Shown piece by piece: positions 15,401-31,107 of a stretch of DNA of 64,000 nt (within the stretch, counting starts at the first letter, position 1; each line of letters opens with the position of its first letter). Under the pieces are notes generated by a model. It had not been told where the DNA came from. It made no database searches and saw nothing but the letters and a program-made list of their open reading frames with translations. The stretch comes from Heligmosomoides polygyrus polygyrus (Eukaryota > Nematoda > Chromadorea > Rhabditida > Heligmosomidae): positions 109,014,221 to 109,078,220 of the forward strand of contig OX377202.1 in NCBI GenBank assembly GCA_947396885.1. The letters run 5' to 3'. Position numbers and translations under genes: made by a program.

Positions 15401-18400
15401 CGAGTGGGGTTCTACGGATCACGATTCGGTGATCTGGATGGCGAGGAGTTTGTATACAAGGTGAGTGTTGGGCAGACCAGTCTTTAGTTTTTATTTTCAG
15501 GTTAAGAGCGACAGCGCCGGCGCTCGAGTATGAACACTTTCGGCGGCGCGCTCGGTTTTAATCGATATGCGTGTTTTGCAGGGGCGACAAGTCGCTCTTG
15601 TCGCGAAGTATGAACAGGCCCAATCCGTGCGCGTGTGACCGCGTATTCAAACTCGGCTTCGGTTAGAGCGCGCTAACCCCAAGGCGCTCCATCCACTCAT
15701 GCGTTGCGATGTCTTGTACGCCCGTGATACCACTACCGGCAAGCGGGTCATGGGGCAGTGGATAGTGGCGTTGCTTCATGCGAGGAAGGTCGGGGGTTCG
15801 TTCTCCCGCGTCGAGTGATTTTTGCATTTCAACTGAGTGGTTTAGATATGAGGAGTTTTGAAGTATACGCAGTTGGCCGGTGTTTTCTGGCCTCGTTCTG
15901 CGCTCGAAGAACGTAGAACCCTGCTGCGGACTCCCCTTGATCGGCGAAAGCAGTTTTCGTAGGAGCGGCTTGGATGGCACACACCCACCTTCCACTAGTC
16001 AAGTCCCGCCATGAGTGGGGCGCTTTGGGGTTATCGCGCTCTAATCGAACGTCGATTTGAAATGCGCGCGTTGCGATCACACGCACCGGATTGGGGCCTG
16101 TTCATGCTTCGCGACAAGAGCGACTCGCCGACCGTGCAAAAGATGCATATCGATTAAAACCGAGCGCTCGCCGCCGAAAAGTGTTCATATTCGAGCGCTG
16201 GCGCTGTCGCTCTTGTCGCCTGTTCATGCCTGCCGGCTCTGCGCTCGCTGCGTCCTCGTCGCTCTCTTCGCCCTTGCAAAACATGCATATCGATTGAAAC
16301 CGAATGCGCCACCGAGAAGTGTTCATACTCGAGCGCCGGCGCTGTTGCTCTAGTCGCTCCAATCGCCTGGTCATGCTTCCGCGTGCTGCACAGGCTGCGC
16401 GCTGCTCTCTCGTCGCCCCTATCGCGATGTATAAACAGGCCCTTGGTGGGCGGAATTTATATGAGATCCGGATGAGCGTACGAGTAGGCATCGGATAATT
16501 CCGTGATTGCACACAACCTCACACACGACGCCTAAAGATACGGTACCTGTAGGATGCGCGGACTGTCGAAACGATCTTGTACCCTCAAATGGGACTGCGG
16601 CCCAAAATATGGCTTGTTGGCACTAGGGTCACTCCATTAATCTCCTATTCTCAAGGAGCCGCCGTTCACGAAGCTGTCCGAGATCAGTCATCGCCTCGAG
16701 TCGTTCTACACTGATCGGTTCGGCCAAGGTGTCGTGGAGGTCATCAAGGACTCCAATAACGTTGGTTGCTTTCGTTGTAGCGCAATGAAGACTCGCGCAT
16801 TCCCCGTTTTCTGACGGCTGCCGTTTCAGGTGGTCCGAACTTCACTGCAGGCGTCGAAGGCATACCTTCAAATCACCTATTTGGAGCCGTACTTCGAGAA
16901 ATGGGAGCGGCGACGGCGGCCGACCTACTTCGAGCGCTGCCACAAGATCAAGAGGTACAGTGCGGGGCGGGTGGGGTCATTCGCTTCCTTTTCGTTCACC
17001 CTGTGTGCGATCCAGTGGTGACTGGATGGCTTCACTATCCAATTATGGTGACCGTCTTAGTTCTTACCTTCCTGGAAGGATTCCCACTTCATCTGAAACG
17101 TATTCCAGGTTCATGTACGCGACTCCGTTCACGCGGCACGGAAAGGCACACGGCGACTTGCAGGATCAATACAAGAGGAGGACCATCCTGTCGACGCAGC
17201 ACAGGTAGGGTGTGGATTCAGATGGAGGCCTTGGGGAGTGCGAGGGGTTGATGACCTTGCTACCCCCGACATGATCATCTGTCAACTTTTTGTGGTTGTT
17301 ATGGTGCCTCCAAGAAATGGCGCACCTTTTCTATCACCGCAATGTTTTCTTAGGACACATATAATTCCTCTTTTCCAAGACATGTTTGCTACATGTGGAG
17401 AGCATTTTGTGAAGAAAGAACAGATGCTGTCTTGTTGAGCTGGTAGCCAGGGTTGTTATCAGGTTTATTTAACTCGGCTTACGTTTCGGCGATCCCTCCT
17501 TCGTCAGAGCCTGAAAACTCGGAAAAGATTTATGAAACTGTTCTCCCAAACATCATTTCATCCTACAGAGTATTAATCTTAAGGAAAGATAAGGACAAGA
17601 TCCAACATGACAGTTATGGAGCAACGCCTTACCTCATAGGTGGGTATCGGGAAGGACCACCACTCACCCGAAGCTGGACTTGAACGTTGGTGAATGAGTC
17701 TACCCCGCGGGACAACCCGACTTAAACACTCTGCGGGTTAGACCAGATAGATCAGAACCAGCGGAGCTCGACGAAGGGTGCTAGTTCTTGGGTTACCGTG
17801 AGACATTCCTCCTTTCGGTTGACCTTGGGATTCCTAGCTCTGATCCAGAGCGCATCAACGGTCTTGCGCGCCGATATATCACTCTCTCGAGCTAAAATCG
17901 ACACAGACACCTGCAACGTTGCGCCGGCATGGCATCGAACGCTGTGCTCCTCCCATGGAGTGCGGACATTGCCTTTTCTAAGGTCGTCCCCCTATGTATC
18001 AGGATTAAGGAGCGTTTGCACGGCCTTTGAAAAGGCAATGTCCGCACTCCATGGAGGAAGCACAGGGCTCGATGCCATGCGGGCGCAATGTTGCAGGTGT
18101 CTGTGTCGATTTTAGCTCGAGAGAGTGATATATCGACGCGCAAGACCGTTGAGGCGCTCTGAATCAGGGCTAGGAATCCCAAGGTCAATCGAAAAGAGGA
18201 ATGTCTCGCGGTAACCCAAGAACTGGCACCCTTCGTTGAGCTCTGCGGGTTCTGATCTATCTGGTCTGACCCCCAGGGTATTCAAGTCGGGTTGTCCCGC
18301 GGGGTAGGCTCATTCACCCACGTTCATGTCCAGCTTCGGGTGAGTGGTGGTAATTCTCGGCATCCACCTATGAGGCAAGGCGTTCCTTCATAACTGTCAT

Positions 18401-20939
18401 GTAGTATCTTGTCCCTATCTCTCCTTAAGGATAGTACTCAGTAGGATTAAACGGTGTTTGGCAGGACAGTTTCATAAGTGTTTTTCGACTTTTTCAGCCT
18501 CTGACGATGGCGAGGTCGTCGAAACGCCGAGTTAAATTAGCGTGATAACATCCTTGGCTCCTGCTCAACAAGATAACATCGTTCTGAAGTCAATATTCCA
18601 AGGTTTATTGAAAGTCGAACTTGGACAAAGTAGGCATTCTCTCATCCTGGTCGTTTCCGCTACATGGCCTCACTCAGCTTTTGCAGTTGGACGGCGTAGA
18701 TGTTCGCAGACGGTGTGGATCCTGCCTAAAAGGGCTCGTGTTGGGCCCCGTTTATACTTCTGACTTCTGACGCCAGGCGACGCGATGGCATGTATAGTAG
18801 CCAAAGTGAACGACTGCGTCGCTCGATCAATGTGGCCCTCATACGTGGCGTCACTTCGCTCTGCGTCAAAGTATAAACGGGGCCTTAGAACATCCCCTGG
18901 GGCCCCACCAACAGCACAGCATTATCTTATTCTGGTGGAGGTCGGACTTTGATTGCTTCAAAGGTGGCTCTCCTCGGGGGAGCCACTGGGCCTTCTGGTC
19001 ATGATTAACGTAGAAGATACAGGATTCGCGCTTTCCGGCTAAAGATTAGTGGTTTTCATTTCAGTTTTCCGTATGTTAAAACGCGTATACGAGTTGTGGA
19101 ACGCGAACAGAAGGTACTACAACCAATTCAAGTGGCAATAGAGGATATCGAGAAGAAAACGAGGTAATAGTCCTGATTAATATGTGACATAGCTCATTAT
19201 GCCTTGTCTGCGTTATTTAAAGGGAGCTGTCTGCCGCTATTGCTCAGAATCCACCAGATGCGAAGATGCTTCAGATGGTTCTGCAAGGATGCATTGGAAC
19301 GACTGTGAACCAGGGCCCCATACAGGTAGGTACTTCTGGTGAGAAATTCGTTGGTTGGTAGGTTAGGGAATATTTATACTTTGACGTGGACCGTTGAAAG
19401 CTACCGATATCGATCGCTGGCGCTGTTCAGTCGATATTGAGCTATCGCGCGATCTGAGAACTATAAACGGTGTCCTAAACTGGCCTCGAACTCGCGTGTG
19501 TTCCAGGTGGCGAACGTGTTCCTGAAGGACATAGTACTAAACGAGTACGGTGTGCCGATCGATAAGCTTCAAAACAAGCTGAAGATCTGCTTCCATGATT
19601 TCTCGAAGAAATGCGCCGATGCACTGGTGCTGAACAAGCAGTTGATACTACCCGACCAACTGGCTTATCAGGTAAGTGTCCGTCTTCCATTGTCACGCTA
19701 ATCGATTCCTTCCACTACTCCCTAGGAGTGTGAGTGACGTCGTGATAGCATCTCTTCTGAATTCACAAATTCCACCGGGTCCGAGTCAAACAGGCTATTT
19801 TATCCCTCGCGCGTTGGAAAGCTGGGACCAAACTTGCTTCGGAAGGGTGAATAGGCGTTCGTTGTGCATTTTTGATGTTCAAAAAGAAGTGGAGTGCATG
19901 GCGCAGACCAGTGGAATCGTCTGTGGATCTATCATGGTGGGGGGGGGGGGAGCATATAAAGCCGCATACCGCGTACTGACCGCCGCCGCGTAACATGTTA
20001 TAACCCGGATAGGCGCAATGCAATTAAGAGGGGGCAACCCACCAGTACTCAAACACAAGTACGAGGTTAGGCGGCATTTCCCACGTGTGAACGAGTTTTT
20101 ACCCGTTTGCTTGGTACGTGACATACCGTTTGACCTAGGTCCCTCTCGCTGCAGCTTGCATGACACGTAGGTACGCGTCAGTTTGTGGGAAATTCCATGT
20201 CACCATATCCGACTTCTACGCTCAATGCGGTCGAAGCCCATGGGCTGCCCCCTCCCTATCATTGCGCCCCGGATACATCATAGTGAGGGCCGCGCATATC
20301 TTTGTCTGTTTGTAACCGTGAATTTTTTGTTTTTGTTCTAATTTTTTGTAAATTTCGTCGGCTTAGGCCCTGTTTTGTCCTCTAGAACCCGCTCCGTGAA
20401 CCACAACTCAATTTGTTGCAAAATTTTAAGTTGTGTGCCCCCCTCCCCCCCCCCCCCCCCGACTAGGATAGATCCAATCACTTATCTAAATTATGCGAAA
20501 ATCCGATCTGGTGAGAACCACTCCTATCAGAGTCTCCCAAAGATCAGGAGTCTTCAAAAACCCCAAAAAAATCCCATTGTTCGCTCGTCCTTTTACCAGA
20601 GTACGCAGTATTGCGTACAGTAATTCCTCGAGGCATCTCGCCGCGTCACAAAGCCGCCAGATTCGTCGCGGCATGGCGGCATTCACCAAAGCTCTTTTTC
20701 CAGCCCTACTAGGAGGGCGGCTGAATTTGTGCAACGTCCATGATATATTTGGAGAACGTCAACAACCTCTAAAGCGACCGTTTCAGTCGGAGCTACAAAA
20801 GAACTACGCCGAATTCACCCGCAGAATGGCTCCGATCATGGGCGGAGCCCCACGGACGAATGACCACAAGGAGTTGGTCACCCAAGCGGAACGGGCCGTG
20901 GCTGTCGCCGCTGAAATAGGACCGGTCACCTCAGTATGA
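414..20939 (+). CDS. DOCK7: DOCK6/7/8-type Rho/Rac/Cdc42 guanine nucleotide exchange factor, C-terminal 1132 residues (5' end outside window)
   Basis: 26 exons stay in one frame to TGA: 414-604, 2710-2790, 2857-3081, 3299-3448, 4621-4791, 4853-5027, 5094-5240, 5313-5448, 8343-8491, 8592-8693, 8748-8825, 8894-9055, 12070-12144, 12220-12356, 12421-12527, 12634-12736, 13525-13651, 14853-14998, 15370-15460, 16656-16760, 16830-16954, 17109-17204, 19065-19163, 19223-19325, 19507-19671, 20787-20939. The N-terminal part ([31 protein letters not shown]-like [13 protein letters not shown]) matches the helical repeats of the DOCK-C subfamily. The C-terminal ~480 residues are the DHR2 exchange domain: [57 protein letters not shown]. 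The Val of VNQGP (visible residue ~1021) aligns with the DOCK nucleotide-sensor Val (family knowledge). DHR1 and the true N-terminus lie upstream. Least certain joints are exon 5 donor (4791), exons 7/8 (5240/5313) and exon 18 donor (14998), chosen to keep frame. DOCK6, 7 and 8 cannot be told apart here; symbol is a family label. Confidence 0.93.
1301..1799. mobile_element. Poly-G-ended MITE (GATCTATC..AGTC-Gn-CACATAAC), copy 1
   Basis: Left GATCTATCATAGTCC-G run-CACATAACTAAAAGG and right CTTTTTAGTTATGTGG-C run-GGACAAGGATAGATC are inverted. The interior has repeats of GCTGACCGCCGGCTGACATG and GGATCTAACATGGTGA. DOCK intron after the first exon seen. Confidence 0.82.
4366..4488. repeat. Palindromic H1 element, copy 1
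   Basis: GGCCCCGTTCATACTTCCGACG ... CGACGAAGTGTAAACGGGCC. The family has 130 bp units, both halves reverse complements, centre with ATCGATCGCG. DOCK intron. Confidence 0.85.
5590..6058. mobile_element. Inverted-repeat element in a DOCK intron
   Basis: TGAGTTGTTTAAGATTTTAG...AAGAATTAAAGTGAATTGG (left) pairs with CCAATTCGTTTTTATTCTTT...CTAAAATCTTAAACAACTCA (right). The centre holds GAAACTAGAGGCTCTCC and its inverse. Confidence 0.75.
6345..6560. mobile_element. Foldback (CATGAAAGGGTTTGGAAC type), second copy
   Basis: CCATGAAAGGGTTTGGAACC... and inverted ...CCAATCCCTTTCATGG; centre GGCCACGCCCCTCGC/GAGGGGGCGTGGCC. DOCK intron 5449-8342. Confidence 0.78.
9270..10323. mobile_element. Long foldback element with mariner-like ends (arms ~500 bp)
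   Basis: The left end TTAGGTTGTTCCATAAGTCC (9271 on) and right end ...GACTTATGGGACAACCTAA (to 10321) are inverted copies flanked by TA. The two halves are reverse complements almost to the centre near 9795 (for example AGATTTCGCCGGC / GCCGGCGAAATCT, and matching GAGCAAATAGCACTAAC blocks). No transposase frame is seen. It lies in the DOCK intron 9056-12069. The TTAGGTTGT terminus is shared with the mariner copy at 24512, which could mobilise it (inference). Confidence 0.82.
10325..10790. repeat. Dispersed AT-rich repeat (AAATTGGACAC...GAAATCAAA family)
   Basis: AATTGGACACTTTTCAAGCC, GAATTGAACTAGAGCCTCTCC, TTCAATGCTAGAAGAAGAGATCGCGCCATGCACTCG. Related pieces are at 860-1165, 2280-2480, 5700-5935, 12985-13260, 26745-26875, 28195-28410, 29400-29670, 50215-50330. 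Order of blocks is similar, so one 500 bp ancestral element is likely. No protein seen. Confidence 0.6.
10793..10957. repeat. Palindromic MITE (GGCCGGATT ends)
   Basis: GGCCGGATTATTCAACGATTTACG...GAGAATTGTAAGCG against CGCTTACAATTCTCCGTTAAAGTTGCGTTGACGAATCCGGCC, centre TTAGCAAACGATATGGTCAG. DOCK intron. Confidence 0.82.
11812..12000 (+). mobile_element. SINE family A copy, body only
   Basis: CGGGTTCGGATTCCTC, CCGTCCCTCGGGGTCGGTGA, GACTTGTCTGAAAAGGAT and AAATACGCATTCAAGTTGCC match the family; head and tail are eroded. Confidence 0.65.
12773..12957. repeat. H1/H2-like palindrome, diverged
   Basis: AAAACGCTTTTGGCGACGTTTATACT, a central ATTACCGATGTTGATTAGACCG block and GGTATGAACGAGGTC. Arms pair weakly (GAGAATTACC against GGTGATTCTC). 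DOCK intron. Confidence 0.5.
14391..14521. repeat. Palindromic H1 element, copy 2
   Basis: GGCTCCGTTTATACCCGCAG ... GTCGAAGTATAAACGGGGCC with central AAATTGATCGATCGCGTCGC. Confidence 0.85.
15179..15313. repeat. Palindromic H1 element, copy 3
   Basis: GGTCCATTTATACTTCGACG ... GTATAAACGAGGCC. DOCK intron before exon 19. Confidence 0.83.
15500..15621. repeat. Palindromic H2 element (GTATGAACAGGCC type), partial
   Basis: CGGCGCTCGAGTATGAACAC...ATCGATATGCG...GTCGCTCTTGTCGCGAAGTATGAACAGGCC. Confidence 0.65.
15700..15995 (+). mobile_element. tRNA-headed SINE family B
   Basis: The tRNA-like head GGGGCAGTGGATAGTGGCGTTGC...CATGCGAGGAAGGTCGGGGGTTCG has A- and B-box-like parts. A shared body (GATTTTTGCATTTCAACTGAG, TGGCCGGTGTTTTCTGG) follows. 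A second copy is at 22870-23110 and a reversed head at 56960-57050. Confidence 0.65.
16096..16441. repeat. Array of about three H2 units
   Basis: GGGCCTGTTCATGCTTCGCG, then repeated GCATATCGATT..AAACCGA and GTGTTCATA.TCGAGCGC.GGCGCTG units at 16145-16215 and 16270-16345, ending GATGTATAAACAGGCCC. Repeated insertion or tandem growth of one hairpin. Confidence 0.72.
17435..18565. mobile_element. Non-autonomous foldback with hammerhead-like motifs at both ends
   Basis: The arms 17435-17985 and 17990-18565 are inverted copies (for example TCTCTCGAGCTAAAATCGAC on both strands, and GTGAGACATTCCTC). Near each outer end lies a Penelope-type motif: minus strand CTGACGA...CGCCGAAACGTA (17476-17512) and plus strand CTGACGA...GTCGAAACGCC (18501-18527). 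No RT is present. It lies in the DOCK intron 17205-19064. Confidence 0.75.
18744..18886. repeat. Palindromic H1 element, copy 4
   Basis: GGCCCCGTTTATACTTC (with a TGACTTC duplication) ... GTCAAAGTATAAACGGGGCC. Confidence 0.85.
19925..20475. mobile_element. Poly-G-ended MITE, copy 2
   Basis: GGATCTATCATGGTG-G run at the left and C run-GACTAGGATAGATCC at the right. The interior GTACTGACCGCCGCC...ACATGTTATAACC matches other copies. DOCK last intron. Confidence 0.78.
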
Positions 20940-21039
20940 CTCGTTTTCTTTTTTATCTTCTTCTTCTTCGGACAGTGTTACCTAATTGAGTGCAGTTCCA
21001 GTTGGGTGGGGCAAGCCATACTCAGACAAAAGTAGATTA

Positions 21040-21335
21040 GTGACCAAGCATGAAAGGGTTTGGAACAGATATACTGCTCGGTTTGAACCTTCTCGTGTCT
21101 CAGACACTAAGTTGGTTGGTAATCGACCATAAAAGGGTTTGGAACTGACCGCGAAAGGTGGCCACGCCCCCGCTGCGCAATAGCAACACGTGCTGCGGTG
21201 GGCGTGGTCGCCTTTCATGGTAGGTTACAAACCCTTTCATGGTCGATTGCTAACCAACTAGGTGTCTGAGACACGACAAGGTTGAAACCGAGCAGTAAAT
21301 CTGTTCCAAACCCTTTCATTGTTGGGCACTAACCG
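21040..21335. mobile_element. Foldback (CATGAAAGGGTTTGGAAC type)
   Basis: AGCATGAAAGGGTTTGGAACAG...GTGTCTCAGACAC..AGTTGGTTGGTAATCGACC has a matching inverted right arm to 21330. The centre is GTGGCCACGCCCCCGC/GCGGTGGGCGTGGTCGCC. A shorter relative is at 6345-6560. Confidence 0.8.
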
Positions 21336-21582
21336 AATTTTGTCCGAATGAAGTCTGGCCCCACCCAAATGGAACGGTATCTCTTGATTGTTATTTCTAT
21401 GAGACAATGGCTTCCTTCCGTTATTATATGTGATTGTTTGTTAATATGCGTCAGTATCGGTCGATCTTTTCTTGAAGATTTCATGTGTTTCTCACATCCC
21501 GAAGGGTGAATCTGTGTGTATGTGTCTCCGACTTGGACTATCCGCACAATTGCATTGCCACAGAGTGTATCGTTGTCATCAT

Positions 21583-21715
21583 AGGCTCCGTTTATGCTTC
21601 CGACGCTGAGCGACGCGACGGCATGGAAAGTGGCCAAATTGATCGATCACGTCGCTGTATCAATATGGCCACTATATGTTGCGTCGCGTCGCTCGGCGTC
21701 GAAGTATAAATGGGT
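21583..21715. repeat. Palindromic H1 element, copy 5
   Basis: AGGCTCCGTTTATGCTTCCG ... GTCGAAGTATAAATGGG. Between the DOCK and acetyltransferase genes. Confidence 0.83.
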
Positions 21716-22088
21716 CAGTAGTGTTCGCCCAATCGGTGGGGGTGAAAAAAGTCCGTGAGAAAGGCGTAACCCTACCCCACCCCCTCCCAACTGGGAAGGC
21801 GCGTCGTTCTTTTGTTAGTCAAAAAATTTTCCGAATGAGGGTGTTTAGTCCAAGGCTATACGGGGAGATTAAGTGCAATGTCGTTGTTAGTTCGTTTTTC
21901 GTTTCAGTTTTTTGTAGTAGAACAGTTTTAATGGAGCCGGATCTTCGTAGGGGTCCTAGAACTACGGTTATCAGAAGAAGCTCGACGACGGTTCCTTTCA
22001 TCGATTGATGAGATTAACGAATCTGTGTATCTGTACCTATGTATGCGATTGTTCTAGCTCGATGGAATTCCACAGTTTGTACGACTGA

Positions 22089-22232
22089 TGGCCTGTTTAT
22101 AGTCAGCGTCGGTAGTCGTTTCGGTGGCTGTGTCGTCCCCGCAATGCATACGAATTGATCCATGTCACAAAATCGATACATATGCTTTGCCCAAGAAGCG
22201 ACGACTGATCGCTGAGTATGAATAGGCGCGAG
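22089..22232. repeat. Palindromic H2 element
   Basis: GGCCTGTTTATAGTCAGCGTC ... GATCGCTGAGTATGAATAGGC with an AATGCATACG/ATACATATGC centre. A related partial unit is at 22381-22483. Confidence 0.7.
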
Positions 22233-22657
22233 CGGTTTATACTTCTGCGCCGCGTTGCTTTATCCTGATGTGGTTCTCGTTTCAACAATGCCTTGTTCTC
22301 GCGACGGTTGCCTCTCAACATTCGACGGTGTGCGTCTAGTTCTTATAGCTCAACAAATCTCTCGTTGTACACAGTCTGTAAAGGGTCGTTTATACTTCGC
22401 GCCCAGTCGCTTTCTTGCATTCAATGAGAATCGATTAGTGCGTCGTGTCGCTCGCGCGCACTCCGCGAGGTATGAACAGGCGCTGACGGTAGTGACTAGA
22501 CCGGTTATTGATGATGATTTGTTCTGTAATAATCACCTTGTACTGTCAGTGTTGAATCTCTTCGTACAACACTTCGATAGCGCATAATTAACGCTTAACA
22601 CTTCTGATCTTGTATAGAATGTTGTAGGTTGTAGTTACTGTAATTGTTTTTGCAAAT

Positions 22658-22663
22658 AATAAA
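22658..22663 (+). terminator. Possible poly(A) signal downstream of the DOCK gene
   Basis: AATAAAAG lies 1.7 kb after the DOCK stop. It would imply a long 3' UTR that contains palindromic repeats, or use of a more distal last exon, so it is only a candidate. Confidence 0.25.
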
Positions 22664-22869
22664 AGAACACATGACAGTTTAATTGCTTAAATGTCGGTGT
22701 ATTATTCGTCCTATACGAAATAGTACTTGGAATGTTTTTATTTATTTCATTTTTTATTACGTCATTGGGCGCGTTTTAAACGTACAGGGACTGTAATACG
22801 ATTCTGACGAACACACTCCCGAATGGGTACCGTGCATCAATTACCGATGGAGCGTAGAATGCGCTGGGG

Positions 22870-23165
22870 TGTCTTATACGTCCGCGATGGCACTGCCGGC
22901 AAGCGTGACGTAGAGCAGTGGATAGTGGCGTTGTTTCATGCGGGGGTGATCGCGGGTTCGGTTCTCGTGCGTTGAGGCATTTTTGCATTCCAACTGAGTC
23001 GTTGAGATTTAAGGGGTTTCGACGTCTACGCAATTTCCACGCGTTTTCTGCGCATTTTTCGCTACATAACGGGCTTAAACCCCGACATAATAAGTCGAAT
23101 TGTGGAAACAACCACAGTAAAACGCTTCATCAGGCAGTCCATGTTGGATAAGTGACGAAATGTCC
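22870..23165 (+). mobile_element. tRNA-headed SINE family B, copy 2
   Basis: GAGCAGTGGATAGTGGCGTTG...GGTGATCGCGGGTTCGGTTC head and GCATTTTTGCATTCCAACTGAG body. The end (CGCTTCATCAGGCAGTCCAT...GACGAAATGTCCGAGG) also occurs at 50430-50480. Confidence 0.65.
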
Positions 23166-23339
23166 GAGGCAGGGGGGAGGGGGGTGGGCTAAAGGAGGAG
23201 GACGCCCGAAACTTTCCACGCTCCATTGCTAAGCGGTGTACGGTAACTATTCGTGGCTGTGTTCGTCAGAATCGTGCTAGTTGCAGGGGCTAGTTTCGCC
23301 TCTGGCATTCGCTGCGAACAATGGCTAGAGCAACTATAG

Positions 23340-23830
23340 TTCGCTGATGAAATTGACCGGCGGGTGGACGTTATTTCTCCTGAAATTCGACAAATTTTCT
23401 ATGGCTGGAGTTTGAAACCTATTTTATGGCGAGCTTCAACCCATTGCCAAACTGCCGCCGAAAGTAGCTAGTTCCACTGTTGATGAGATTCCTCTCACCT
23501 AGAAATTTTACCGGCCAACTACAGTTCCTTTACAGGTGACAGCTGTGAGTTGCTGAGATCTCAGACACTCACAGCGGTCAACTGTAGGGGCAGATGTTGT
23601 CCACCACTAAAATTTCACCTGTAGTTGAACCGAATTGCACCAGTTGCGGAACCGTTCCGCTTTCGGTGGTAATTTGAAACGGATTAAAACTTTTCGAAAA
23701 CTACGTTTCAAACTCCCACCATAGAGATTTCTTTGAATTTTAGGAGAAATGCTGTCTATCAGTTGATTAATTTCGCCGGTGAACTAGAGTTGCCTTTACA
23801 GTTGTCCGCTGTGAGACGTAGAATGATGTG
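23340..23830. mobile_element. Inverted-repeat element between DOCK and the acetyltransferase gene
   Basis: TATTTCTCCTGAAATTC...CTATGGCTGGAGTTTGAAAC and reversed GTTTCAAACTCCCACCATAG...GAATTTTAGGAGAAAT; inner ACTACAGTTCCTTTACAGGTG and CACCTGTAGTTG. No coding frame. Confidence 0.68.
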
Positions 23831-24439
23831 CAAAGTCTGCAGTTACGCGCATTATGCTGTCGTATGTGGGCTTGCTCACGGTCTGTGATGGGAGCGACAG
23901 GAGCCACTGGTCGCACGGGCAAGGAATTCGTTTCGATTTTTGCCAATTGATCGCTCGACATCAACCGATTCGCATGTTTTGCGTGAGCGACTTAGTCTTC
24001 GCGGACTTCGAATGGTCGCCATACTCTTCTGCTATTTTTTTAGGCGGTTTTGATGTTTTGATCTGGGGTATATTCAACAACGAATTGTAGCAATTTAACA
24101 AAGAAAATACAAGCGATATCTGTGATAGCGCGGCTTATCAAACAGTCTGGTGAAACATTTCGCCGCCCTATCAGGGATTTCGGTTGTATTTTCTCTGTAA
24201 AACTGTTGTAAGTCGTTGATGAATCCGATCTCTGGTGGTGAAGTCCTGTATATCAAGATAGCTACAGACTTCATCAAATGTTCAAATCTGTCAGTTTTGA
24301 TCTACTAGAAGAGGTGAATACCCGCACCATGTGTGCAACTGCGTACCTTACGCCTCATCTTACGTCGCCAGTCCGTTTTTGGTTAAACCTTGCTCGACAT
24401 TGTATTAAAATAGTGTTAAGAAGAGGTAGCGAATTCAGG

Positions 24440-30714
<6,275 letters not shown>

Positions 30715-31107
30715 AGGCTCTTGCCACTCTTGAGCACCTTTCCATCATTTTATTCATTCCGGAGCAGTTCAAGTTAGATGTGACAGAGTTGTCTATTATT
30801 AGGGCAGCAAAGGTACGGGCAGGTTGACTAACCTGTGTCTGCTCTAGTTCTTGGTTTTCATGTTCAAACTTGTAACGATTGTCATGCCCCACCCAACTTG
30901 TCCTGCTCCTTTGTTCCTTTTGCATTTCATTCTGTTTGTGATACGGTCTACTTCAACGGTTCAATCTGCATAAGTTGTGATACGTGCTGCTACGTTTTAC
31001 CGGTGCTTTGTTTTTCTATGAGTAAAGAGTTTTACTACCAGCTCTGTGTTGTTGTGCGAGATATTCGAGTTATTTCGGCTCCATACCTTCCTAAGGTCAG
31101 TCACACG

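Larger units (their letters stand above)
20940..24439. other. Intergenic region DOCK to acetyltransferase gene
   Basis: Besides the repeats listed separately, I see one short frame at 21930-22008 (about 25 residues) behind a GTTTCAG acceptor, with no recognised homology. I see no conserved gene, tRNA or clear promoter. Confidence 0.5.

Noticed and set aside
17798..18188. Pair of ~100-residue frames with almost the same peptide on opposite strands
   Set aside because: Produced by the two arms of the foldback at 17435-18565; the shared peptide is a mirror effect, not a conserved gene pair.
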